Assembly (NCBI RefSeq): GCF_022829515.1
Contig: NZ_JAKSYL010000120.1
Coordinates: 1 to 64,000 of the forward strand
DNA from: Methylobacterium sp. J-048
GTDB lineage: Bacteria > Pseudomonadota > Alphaproteobacteria > Rhizobiales > Beijerinckiaceae
Direction of reading: 5' to 3'
DNA: 64,000 nt
How positions within the stretch are numbered: the first letter of the stretch is position 1; the number at the start of each line of letters is the position of its first letter. Shown piece after piece: positions 53,347-60,346 of this stretch. The translations under genes and the position numbers were made by a program. The notes beneath the pieces were generated by a model. It worked only from the letters and a program-made list of their open reading frames with translations. It was not told where the DNA came from and ran no database searches.

Positions 53347-53589
53347 TTGACAATCACAGGAGGCCAGTTGCGAGCGGCCCGCGCCTTCCTACGCTGGACG
53401 GCTCAAAAGGTCGCAGACGCTGCCTGCATCGGTGTTGCGACGGTGCGCCGAGCCGAACTGCAGGATGGCCCATTAGGGATCACAGCGGCCAATGCCGAAG
53501 CGATCAAGCGCGCCCTTGAGGCAGCTGGCGTTGAATTCACCCACAGCGGCGAGCCAGGCGTAAAACTGCGCCGCAATGACCAGCCGTGA
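53347..53589 (+). CDS. XRE-type helix-turn-helix regulator
   Basis: This 80-residue DNA-binding protein has the family opening ITGGQLRAARAFLRWTAQKV and the recognition region ADAACIGVATVRRAELQDGP, followed by NAEAIKRALEAAGVEF. The TTG at 53347 keeps the full family N terminus. AGGAGG lies within the coding region just before a second TTG at 53368, so a shorter product is possible. It may regulate the phage-derived or small membrane-protein genes around it. Confidence 0.8.
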   Translation: MTITGGQLRAARAFLRWTAQKVADAACIGVATVRRAELQDGPLGITAANAEAIKRALEAAGVEFTHSGEPGVKLRRNDQP

Positions 53590-53835
53590 GCGACGGCGGG
53601 GAGGCGCTGCGCAGGCTGGTCCATAACGAGCGGACGATAACTGACGGCGACGTGGCTCAACAGCATCGCCGCGGCAGCCGTGGCGGTCGGAGGTATCAGC
53701 CCAACCATCGCCGCAGCCTCGGGCGTCATGGGATTCGGGTTGGCCGCGGTTCTCGTCCCGGCTTGGATCCTTGCCGGGCTGGGCCTACATCTATTTGCGC
53801 GCGCCATCCTCGGCCGACTGAGGGACACGCCATGA
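53586..53835 (+). pseudogene. Small membrane protein with a one-base frameshift
   Basis: The first part from the GTG at 53586 reads MSDGGEALRRLVHNERT, and the frame then shifts. In the next frame LTATWLNSIAAAAVAVGGIS continues to a stop at 53833-53835 with two hydrophobic helices. Deleting one T near 53638 gives NERTKLTATWLN, which fits a small membrane-protein family of Hyphomicrobiales. The gene overlaps the XRE gene stop (GTGA) and its own 3' end overlaps the next start (ATGA). The shift may be a real mutation, a sequence error or programmed. Confidence 0.6.
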
Positions 53836-53957
53836 ACGGCGACGGCTTTTTCTGGCTCCAGCTTGCGGCCCCCCTGGCGGTGCTCGCGGCCGGCGGTTTC
53901 GTCTACTGGTTCACAGCTCGGCAGGACCGTGCTGAGACCATGCGGCGCGGACGGTAG
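53832..53957 (+). CDS. Tiny single-span membrane protein (41 aa)
   Basis: This short gene starts at an ATG overlapping the previous stop (ATGA). It encodes MNGDGFFWLQLAAPLAVLAA, a hydrophobic helix that extends to about residue 24, then a polar basic tail. Coupled translation with the preceding gene is likely. The function is unknown. Confidence 0.5.
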   Translation: MNGDGFFWLQLAAPLAVLAAGGFVYWFTARQDRAETMRRGR

Positions 53958-53969
53958 ATCCTTCCCTCC

Positions 53970-54557
53970 GTGTCGGATCCTGGCGGTTTCTCGGCCGCTT
54001 GGGCGGCCGCCATCATCGCGGTGGCCGCCGTGGTTTTCGCCGCTCTTCAGGCCGTAGTGGCATTACGCAAGCTTCGATTGGATCTGTTTGCCAAGCGGTT
54101 CGAGACCTGGGAGGCTCTCAATGACGCGATCGAAGCACGGCGACATGTCTGCCAGAAGATGCGTCCCAAGATGCCAGAGGACAGAGATGGCGGCGAAGCC
54201 CTGCGCTTGTTCTGGCGCCTGCGCAGGCAGATGGCGCTCCTATTCCCGCCGGAGATTGATGCCTGCTGCGGTCGCGTCGAGGCTGCACTCCAAGCCTATG
54301 CGCTTTCCAACGTCACGACACCGCCACGGGGCGATGCCGCGGCAGTCTTGGCTCACTCCAAGGCACACAGCGATGCTGTGAGCCTGACCTATCATACACA
54401 GGCCGAACTGATGGAGCTCTCCCACCCGTACATGCGGCAATACGGGTGGTTAGAGATCTACGGCACGCCGATCATGCGGCAGGCGGATCTCGGCGCTCAG
54501 AAGGCCGTGGCTGCTGGGGCGTATTTTGCGGCAACGTTCAAAAGGCGTCGCCCTTAG
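53970..54557 (+). CDS. Membrane-anchored hypothetical protein
   Basis: This 195-residue protein starts at a GTG. One membrane helix (AAWAAAIIAVAAVVFAALQA, residues 8-30) precedes a helical cytoplasmic part (LFAKRFETWEALNDAIEARR and following) with several cysteines and tryptophans. No family was recognised. It follows the small membrane genes in the same direction and may be part of that unit. Confidence 0.65.
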   Translation: MSDPGGFSAAWAAAIIAVAAVVFAALQAVVALRKLRLDLFAKRFETWEALNDAIEARRHVCQKMRPKMPEDRDGGEALRLFWRLRRQMALLFPPEIDACCGRVEAALQAYALSNVTTPPRGDAAAVLAHSKAHSDAVSLTYHTQAELMELSHPYMRQYGWLEIYGTPIMRQADLGAQKAVAAGAYFAATFKRRRP

Positions 54558-54663
54558 CCCAGCGGCCATAGCACAACGGTTTGCCGGGTCTCTCACTCGC
54601 TCTCGCGTAAGAAGGAAGCCCCATGGATGACACGCTTGTCGGGATGATCGGCCGGCGCCGAGC

Positions 54664-54882
54664 TCGGAAGCCTGGGGTAAGGACCGACTCGCGTTCGATC
54701 AGGAGAGCGCCCGCCGCGAGGGTGTCGCGACCCTTCGAGGCATTCCCGGGATGGTTGCGTCGGAGCGTGCCTTCAACGGCGAGCCGACGGTATCGCTCGC
54801 TCGATTGAAGGACCGGGCCTTCATAGAGCTACTCTTTGCAGCAAGGGACGGCCTCCTAACGCGCGTTCGCACCGACGTCTGA
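54664..54882 (+). pseudogene. Possible small gene remnant
   Basis: A coding-like frame (SEAWGKDRLAFDQESARREG then VATLRGIPGMVASERAFNGE) runs to a stop at 54882 but has no start in its own frame; the frame that begins with ATG at 54623 ends differently. A frameshift or a start further inside (ATG near 54751) is possible. This stretch is otherwise empty between 54558 and 54906. Confidence 0.3.
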
Positions 54883-54906
54883 CGAGGTTGGGCTCCAAGT
54901 CCTGAC

Positions 54907-56244
54907 TCAACCGGGCCATCTCAGCTCAACCAGCAGGCCACCCATCTCCGATCGCTCGAAGCGCATCCGCACGCCAGCGGCCTCGGCGATATCCCGGGCT
55001 ATGGCGATGCCGAAGCCTGTGCCCGGGCGGCTCTCGTCCCAGCGCTGGCCGCGGCCGATGCCGGCGATCGCGGCCTCGCTCATGCCGGGGCCGTCATCTT
55101 CGACCGTGAGCCGCAGGCCGCCGGTATCCGCCGCCCCGGTCACCCGGACCCGCCGGTGCGCCCACTTGCGGGCGTTGTCGAGGAGGTTGCCCAGCACCTC
55201 CATCAGCTCGCCCTCCTCGCCCGGATAGGCGAGCGCCTCCGGCACGGCGACCTCCCAGGCCAGGGAATCGCCCTCCGGCAGCCGCCGCATGGTCGCGACC
55301 AGACGCTCGGCCACCGGGGCGAGCCGGCAGGTCCGCCGCCGCAGGTCGCCGGCCGCCGCGATCCGGGCGCGGGCCAGCGCGCGCTCGACCTGCCCACCCA
55401 TCGCGCGGGCCTGCTCGGCGATCTCCGCCGACAGGCCGGGATCGGCCGGGCCGGTCCGGCGCGCCAGGGCGTCGAGCACGGCGAGCGGCGTCTTGAGGCC
55501 GTGGGCCATGTCGGCGGCAGCGGCCCGGGCCCGGACCAGGGCCCGCTCCTGCGCGTCGAGCAGCCGGTTGAGGTCGGCCACCAGAGGCCGGACCTCGTCG
55601 GGGAAATGCTCCGGCAGCCGGGTCCGGGTTCCGGCATGGACCGCGCCGAGATCCCGCTGCAGCACCCGGAACGGCGCCAGCGCCCGGTGGACGAACAGCC
55701 ATAGGGCGAGGGTGAGCACCACGAACAAGGCCGCCAGTGCCGGGACCAGCAGGCGCAGGAAGGTGGCGCGGCTCGCCGCCAGGTCGCGCCGGTCCTCGGC
55801 CACGATCACCCGCAAGCGGATCTCGGCGCCGCGCGGGCCGATCTCCAGGGGGCGGACGATGGCGATCAGCCGGCCGCCATCCGGACCGGTGGCCTCAGCG
55901 GTCGCGGGAGCGTCGCCGGTGGTGGGCCCGAGGTCGAGGCGCTTGTCCCAGAGGGAGCGCGAGCGCAGGACCTGGCTCCCCGCCTCGACCTGCCAGTACA
56001 GGCCGCCATAGGGCGATGCGAAGCGCGGGTCCGGCGGCTCCCGGGAGACGGTCGGGCGCCCGTCCGGCGCGATCCCGACCCGGCCGGCGATGAGCTTGGC
56101 GGTCCGGTCGAGCTCGTCGGCGGTGCGGGTGTCGAGCACCCGGTCGAGGATCACGGTGAGGCCGGCGCCGGCGAGCAGCAGGGCGAGCCCGATCAGAGCC
56201 GCCGCCGCGAGCCCCAGCCGCAGCCGCAGGGAGTCGCGCCTCAC
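54907..56244 (-). CDS. Sensor histidine kinase, QseC/PhoQ-like
   Basis: This 445-residue membrane sensor phosphorylates the response regulator encoded just upstream. Two membrane helices (residues about 11-32 and 162-186) flank a periplasmic domain of about 130 residues. HAMP follows, then the phosphorylated histidine H248 in ADMAHGLKTPLAVL. The ATPase domain has the N box LGNLLDNARKWA, the G1 box VEDDGPGM and G2 GTGFGIAIA. Its start overlaps the regulator stop by four bases, and a PepSY protein gene precedes both, so it probably senses a divalent cation or envelope stress, as do related systems. Confidence 0.93.
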   Translation of the reverse strand: MRRDSLRLRLGLAAAALIGLALLLAGAGLTVILDRVLDTRTADELDRTAKLIAGRVGIAPDGRPTVSREPPDPRFASPYGGLYWQVEAGSQVLRSRSLWDKRLDLGPTTGDAPATAEATGPDGGRLIAIVRPLEIGPRGAEIRLRVIVAEDRRDLAASRATFLRLLVPALAALFVVLTLALWLFVHRALAPFRVLQRDLGAVHAGTRTRLPEHFPDEVRPLVADLNRLLDAQERALVRARAAAADMAHGLKTPLAVLDALARRTGPADPGLSAEIAEQARAMGGQVERALARARIAAAGDLRRRTCRLAPVAERLVATMRRLPEGDSLAWEVAVPEALAYPGEEGELMEVLGNLLDNARKWAHRRVRVTGAADTGGLRLTVEDDGPGMSEAAIAGIGRGQRWDESRPGTGFGIAIARDIAEAAGVRMRFERSEMGGLLVELRWPG

Positions 56245-56903
56245 GGCGCCTCCGGGACGCGGTAGCCCTGGCCCCGGCGGGTCTCGATCACCCCGGGCCC
56301 GAGCTTGCGGCGCAGGCGCGTCAGGAGCGCTTCGAGGGCGTTGGCCTCGCGTTCGGTACCGACCCCGTGGAGGTGGTCCAGAAGCTCCCCCGCCGGCACG
56401 ACCTGCCCCTGCCGGTGCAGCAGGAAGGCCAGGAGCCGGTATTCCAGCGCGGTCAATTCGGCCGGCCGGCCCGCGACGCTGACCGCCCGGGTGCGGGTGT
56501 CGAGTTCCACGTCCCCGGCTCGGAGCACCGGCGAGGCGTGGCCGGCGGTGCGCCGCAGGATCGCCCGCAGGCGCGCCACCAGCTCCTCCATGCGGAACGG
56601 CTTGACCAGGTAATCGTCGGCTCCGGCATCGATGCCCTCGACCCGCTCGCGCCAGCCGTCCCGGGCGGTGAGGATCAGCACCGGCAGGGTCACCTCGGCC
56701 GCCCGCAGCCGGCGCAGCACGCCGAGCCCGTCGAGGCGCGGCAGGCCGAGATCGAGCACCATGGCGTCATAGGGCTCGGTCTCGGCGCGGAACCACGCCG
56801 CCTCGCCGTCCGCGACCACGTCGGCGACGTAGCCGGCATGCTCCAGCCCGTGCTTCACGTCCGCGGCGATGCGCGGCTCGTCCTCGACCACTAGGACGCG
56901 CAC
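56241..56903 (-). CDS. OmpR-family response regulator
   Basis: This 220-residue regulator has a receiver domain (acid pocket D8/E7 region VVEDEPR, phosphorylated D51 in VLDLGLPRLDG, T79-like TARDG and K101-like VKPF) and a C-terminal winged helix (residues about 125-218, TALEYRLLAFLLHRQGQVVP, then LLTRLRRKLGPGVIETRRGQ). It activates or represses its own operon and envelope genes. It is translationally coupled to the kinase gene. Confidence 0.94.
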   Translation of the reverse strand: MRVLVVEDEPRIAADVKHGLEHAGYVADVVADGEAAWFRAETEPYDAMVLDLGLPRLDGLGVLRRLRAAEVTLPVLILTARDGWRERVEGIDAGADDYLVKPFRMEELVARLRAILRRTAGHASPVLRAGDVELDTRTRAVSVAGRPAELTALEYRLLAFLLHRQGQVVPAGELLDHLHGVGTEREANALEALLTRLRRKLGPGVIETRRGQGYRVPEAP

Positions 56904-56918
56904 GGCCGGCTCCCGGAC

Positions 56919-57239
56919 TCAATCATCATCGTCCTCGTCCAGGATCTTGAGCGACCCGGCATCGATCTTCACGGAGCGGCGCTTCCCGTCGGCGCCGAGG
57001 ATGCGCAGCTTGTACCGCCAGTGCCCGTCGTCGCGCTTGAGATCGACCGCCACCACGTCCCCCGGTACCGCTTCGCGGGCGGCGCGCAGGATTTCGTCGA
57101 GGGGACGGATCTCGCCCCTTTCCAGGGCGCGGCGGGCGCGGTCGGCATCCTCGGAGGCGTGGGCGGTCGGCGCCAGACCGGCGAGCACCCCCCAGGCCAG
57201 CAGGAACGCGGCGGCGCGGCGGGACGGGGGCTGGATCAT
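56919..57239 (-). CDS. PepSY-domain periplasmic protein
   Basis: This 106-residue protein has a signal peptide (AAAFLLAWGVLAGLAPTAHA) and a PepSY-like domain (LDEILRAAREAVPGDVVAVD, then HWRYKLRILGADGKRRSVKI), ending in a run of aspartates. The domain is found in proteins that limit proteases or sit near two-component systems. The gene lies 15 bases upstream of the response regulator gene and is likely in its operon, perhaps as a sensor accessory. Confidence 0.85.
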   Translation of the reverse strand: MIQPPSRRAAAFLLAWGVLAGLAPTAHASEDADRARRALERGEIRPLDEILRAAREAVPGDVVAVDLKRDDGHWRYKLRILGADGKRRSVKIDAGSLKILDEDDDD

Positions 57240-57412
57240 GCGGGGGCGGGCTCGGTCATGACGGGGAGAGGTGGGGTGCGGGCGCCCGAAATCATCCCGC
57301 GACCGCACCGGCATGGCGCGGGCCGCCTGACGGCAGGCTGACAGCCGCCGTCAGGGTCGCGGGGCGGGGCTCCGGCAGAAGGGGGGCAGACCTCTTACGG
57401 AGACGCGATCCC

Positions 57413-58021
57413 ATGTCCCTGATCCTCGGTGCCCTCCTCGCCTGTGCCGCCGGCCTCGCCGGCACCCTTTTGTGTCCTGAAGACTCCACCCGCCGCTCGC
57501 GGCTGCCGCTGGTGGCGGCGCTCCTGATCGGCGGTCTCGCCTGGCACGCCCCCGCCCAGGCCGACGAGGCCCTGCGCGGCCCGGCCCGGGTGCTCGACGG
57601 CGGGACCGTGATGGTCGGAACGCGCCGCATCAGCCTCTACGGCATCGCGGCGCCGGACGCCGACCAGACCTGCTCGGACGCGCAGGACCGGACTTACGCC
57701 TGCGGCCAAGAGGCGGCCCGAGTGCTCGAAGAGCATATCGGAGGGGCTGCCATCGCCTGCGAGGCACGTGACGGCACGACCGGAGGTGCAGTCGAGGCGG
57801 TCTGTCAGGTCGGCGATGACGATCTGGGCGCCTGGATGGTTGGGCATGGCTACGCGGTGCCCGATCGTGCCCGCGTGCCGGACTATGCGAAGGCCGCCGA
57901 GCGGGCCTGGGGGCGGCGTTTGGGTCTGTGGTCCGGGGTGTTCCAGGACCCGGCCGAACGGCGCACCCGACAAGCCGATGTCGTTCCCAGCCACATTATT
58001 TCGTCAGCCCGGGCAGACTGA
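57413..58021 (+). CDS. Thermonuclease-fold exported protein with a degenerate active site
   Basis: This 202-residue protein has an N-terminal hydrophobic region (two possible helices, residues 3-20 and 32-50) and a staphylococcal-nuclease-like domain (GPARVLDGGTVMVGTRRISL, then YGIAAPDADQTC and a late AERAWGRRLGLW). In active enzymes the loop reads D-G-D-T; here it is D-G-G-T, and the later glutamate of IDAPE is aspartate (AAPD). The metal site is therefore incomplete and nuclease activity is doubtful. The fold could still bind nucleic acid or a partner. Confidence 0.75.
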   Translation: MSLILGALLACAAGLAGTLLCPEDSTRRSRLPLVAALLIGGLAWHAPAQADEALRGPARVLDGGTVMVGTRRISLYGIAAPDADQTCSDAQDRTYACGQEAARVLEEHIGGAAIACEARDGTTGGAVEAVCQVGDDDLGAWMVGHGYAVPDRARVPDYAKAAERAWGRRLGLWSGVFQDPAERRTRQADVVPSHIISSARAD

Positions 58022-58295
58022 ACTGATCCCGGCCTCACGATCGCGCGTCCGGCATGCGGCCCGGTCGGAGACCAGCGCAGGGCTGTCGCCACACAGCGCC
58101 ACGGCGGCCTTTTCCAAATCCGTGGCGGCGAGACCATCTCTCACGGACGCGGCCCGCCCCCCTCGGGGCTCGGATCTGGGAAAGCCCGTACGGTTCGCCG
58201 GCGCGGGCTTTCTCACAGGCAGTCGTGGCAACACTCTGTTCACCAACCGGGACGGACTCATGGGCCGAATCGGGGGCTGCACCCGTTCAGCGCAC

Positions 58296-58538
58296 ATGAG
58301 CACATCTGCGCAGACGCCGGAGGACCGCCTGACGTTCAGAGCAGATGGGGTGGCCGACCTGCCGGCTGCCGTCTTCGTCGAGCGCTGGCGTCTTATCACG
58401 GGCGAGCCGCCCTCAGTCCTGCTCAGCTCACGCATGGCGATGCTGGCACTCCTCGTCGAGAGCACGCCGGTCGCGCCGCTCGAGCCGCCGATCCCGACCT
58501 GGGACGGTTGCACACCCGGCGCTGGCACAGCCCGCTAA
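58296..58538 (+). CDS. Small hypothetical protein
   Basis: This 80-residue protein starts at an ATG (MSTSAQTPEDRLTFRADGVA) and has a helix (LLSSRMAMLALLVESTPVAP) followed by a short proline-rich tail. It looks soluble. Its start is uncertain, since an in-frame ATG lies upstream at 58260. No family was recognised. Confidence 0.5.
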   Translation: MSTSAQTPEDRLTFRADGVADLPAAVFVERWRLITGEPPSVLLSSRMAMLALLVESTPVAPLEPPIPTWDGCTPGAGTAR

Positions 58539-58617
58539 CCTGCCCAGCATCGAGGCCTGGCTCGCGATGATCGATCCCGTCGTCATGGCTCGGGTCGCGT
58601 TCGACGCGGCATGCCCG

Positions 58618-58926
58618 CTATGGCCCAACGATGAGGTCACACTTCGCGACGGCCGCGACCCAATCGAGGACCCGGCCCTTCGCCAGCGGGTAGGATTCTG
58701 AAGCGGGATCCGCGAGCCCCGCGTCGGCGGCGGCGGTGATCGCGTCGCCCGTCACCTCGGAGACCTCGCGTAGGTGGGACACGGTTGGGTTGCTGGCCAT
58801 GTCGGCGCGCTCCTGCGGCGCACCGGGATCGTCGATCAAGCGGCGATGCCATCTCAGCTTGGCCGCATTGGCGCCCTGCTCCGAGAAGGCGCATAGGGTC
58901 TCATCCCTCCGCGCAATCCCGTGCAC
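58618..58926 (-). CDS. Hypothetical protein
   Basis: This 102-residue protein starts at a GTG or nearby. It has a helical N-terminal part (CAFSEQGANAAKLRWHRRLI) and a second helix region (HLREVSEVTGDAITAAADAG, then LAKGRVLDWVAAVAKCD). No known family is recognised. Its 5' end lies close to the small gene on the opposite strand at 58950. Confidence 0.5.
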   Translation of the reverse strand: MHGIARRDETLCAFSEQGANAAKLRWHRRLIDDPGAPQERADMASNPTVSHLREVSEVTGDAITAAADAGLADPASESYPLAKGRVLDWVAAVAKCDLIVGP

Positions 58927-58949
58927 TGGGCCACGAACTGGAGGCCACG

Positions 58950-59105
58950 ATGGCGCGCGAACTGACGACCGGCAAAGCACAGGCTGTCACGGCCGAGGAC
59001 TTCAACGAGCGCGTGAAGCGCCTGCTCGCTGACAAGCCGGACCCGCGCAAGGCTGATCCGAAAGCCAAAAGCTTCAAACCCAGCAAGCCACCCGTGAACG
59101 ACTGA
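58950..59105 (+). CDS. Small basic protein (51 aa)
   Basis: This 51-codon gene starts at an ATG with GGAGG upstream. The product is charged and lysine-rich (ARELTTGKAQAVTAEDFNER, then ADKPDPRKADPKAKSFKPSK). It may bind nucleic acid. No family was recognised. Confidence 0.55.
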   Translation: MARELTTGKAQAVTAEDFNERVKRLLADKPDPRKADPKAKSFKPSKPPVND

Positions 59106-59399
59106 GGCCCCGCCTGACGAGGTTTTCGCACCGGCCGGGCGGCCATATCATCACGGCTCGCCCGGCCTTCGGCCCAAACTGCTCGTCGCCCCCGCGATCT
59201 GCATCGCCAACCCGGTCCGCCACCGCGAGCAGCACCGCGTCGAGATAGTGGATGTAACGCGCGGTGAACCGGTACCCTGTCGAGCAGCCGATGCGCCAGC
59301 GCCGGCGCTCAGCCCGTGAGGCGGCGGTAACCCTTGGCGGTCACGCAGGGTTTTCAAAGGGATGGCAGGCGGCACGGAGCGGGCAGGGGCGGGGGGCCG

Positions 59400-59828
59400 A
59401 TGGCGCAGACGATCGATCGCGGGACGCTGGACCGGCTGATCGCCCTCGGCCGGGCGCGCGGCGAACTGACCGCAGACGACCTGCAGGCCGCGCTGCCGGT
59501 CGAGCGCATGGATGTCGACGCCCTCGTGCTGGTGATGCTGGAACTCGACGCCGCGGGGGTCAGCGTCGAGCCGGAGGCGTTCGGGCCGCCCGTGGATCGG
59601 CCGGTCCCGGGATCGGTGACGCTCCCGGTGCAGCGCTCCGGAACGCCGCCGCCGGTCCTGCCCACGGGCGGGACGGGAGCCCCGGCCGTCGCGGCCGAAG
59701 CCGGGCCGATCCGTCCCGCAGCCTCGCCCGAGCGGGATCCGGACGGCAGCCGGGAGGTCACCCGGGCCGTCGCCCTGGCGGGCCTCGTCACGCTGCTCGT
59801 CCTCGGCGCCGTGCTGTTGATGCTGTGA
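59400..59828 (+). CDS. Membrane-anchored protein with a sigma-70 region 1.1-like domain
   Basis: This 142-residue protein has an N-terminal domain (residues 5-57) that resembles region 1.1 of the housekeeping sigma factor (GTLDRLIALGRARGELTADD, then LQAALPVERMDVDALVLVML, ELDAAGVSVE). The middle is proline/alanine-rich, and a single hydrophobic helix is at the C terminus (LAGLVTLLVLGAVLLML). No core-binding sigma regions follow. In sigma, region 1.1 blocks the DNA channel of free polymerase; a tethered copy could bind polymerase or mimic DNA. The gene is followed by a membrane-protein gene in the same direction. Confidence 0.75.
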   Translation: MAQTIDRGTLDRLIALGRARGELTADDLQAALPVERMDVDALVLVMLELDAAGVSVEPEAFGPPVDRPVPGSVTLPVQRSGTPPPVLPTGGTGAPAVAAEAGPIRPAASPERDPDGSREVTRAVALAGLVTLLVLGAVLLML

Positions 59829-59917
59829 GGGCCGACCGTGAGGTTTCCGGCCGGAACGCTTCCGCGGCCGGCTCCGTTGGCCCCGGCCCCGACGGACCAA
59901 GAGGACGAACCCGGACC

Positions 59918-60307
59918 ATGCGCCAACGCGCCGACAATACCCTGGCCCTGCTGGTCGCGGCCCTGCGCGAGAGCGCGGCGCATATGGAAGCGCTGCTGAC
60001 GCTGGCGCGGACCGAGATCGACGGCAACCTCCGGGCCATCGTCTCGCTGATCGCGATCGTGGGCACGATTCCCGTGCTGCTGATCGTCACCTTCTTCCTC
60101 GGGCTCGACGCGATGGTGAAGCTGCTGGCCGTGCCGTTCGGCTCCGAGGCACCGGCGGCCCTGATCGTCGCGGCGCCGTTCCTGATCGTGGCGCTCGTGC
60201 TCGGCTGGCTCGGCCTGCGCCGGATGGCGCTCTCGAACCTGGAGCCGTGGCGGACCTGGCGGCAGGTGAAACAGGACGCTCGCGACGTCGTGCGGCCCCG
60301 GGTCTGA
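59918..60307 (+). CDS. Phage-holin-family (DUF1469-like) membrane protein
   Basis: This 129-residue protein has an amphipathic N-terminal helix (NTLALLVAALRESAAHMEAL), two membrane helices (residues about 42-64 and 80-100) and a C-terminal basic helix (RTWRQVKQDARDVVRP). This layout matches the putative phage holin superfamily III (DUF1469) commonly found as chromosomal genes. It is likely an inner-membrane protein of unknown role and is probably co-transcribed with the sigma-1.1-like gene. Confidence 0.72.
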   Translation: MRQRADNTLALLVAALRESAAHMEALLTLARTEIDGNLRAIVSLIAIVGTIPVLLIVTFFLGLDAMVKLLAVPFGSEAPAALIVAAPFLIVALVLGWLGLRRMALSNLEPWRTWRQVKQDARDVVRPRV

Positions 60308-60346
60308 CGCGAGGATCGGTCCTGCGCTTCGGGAGCGCGGCACGCG

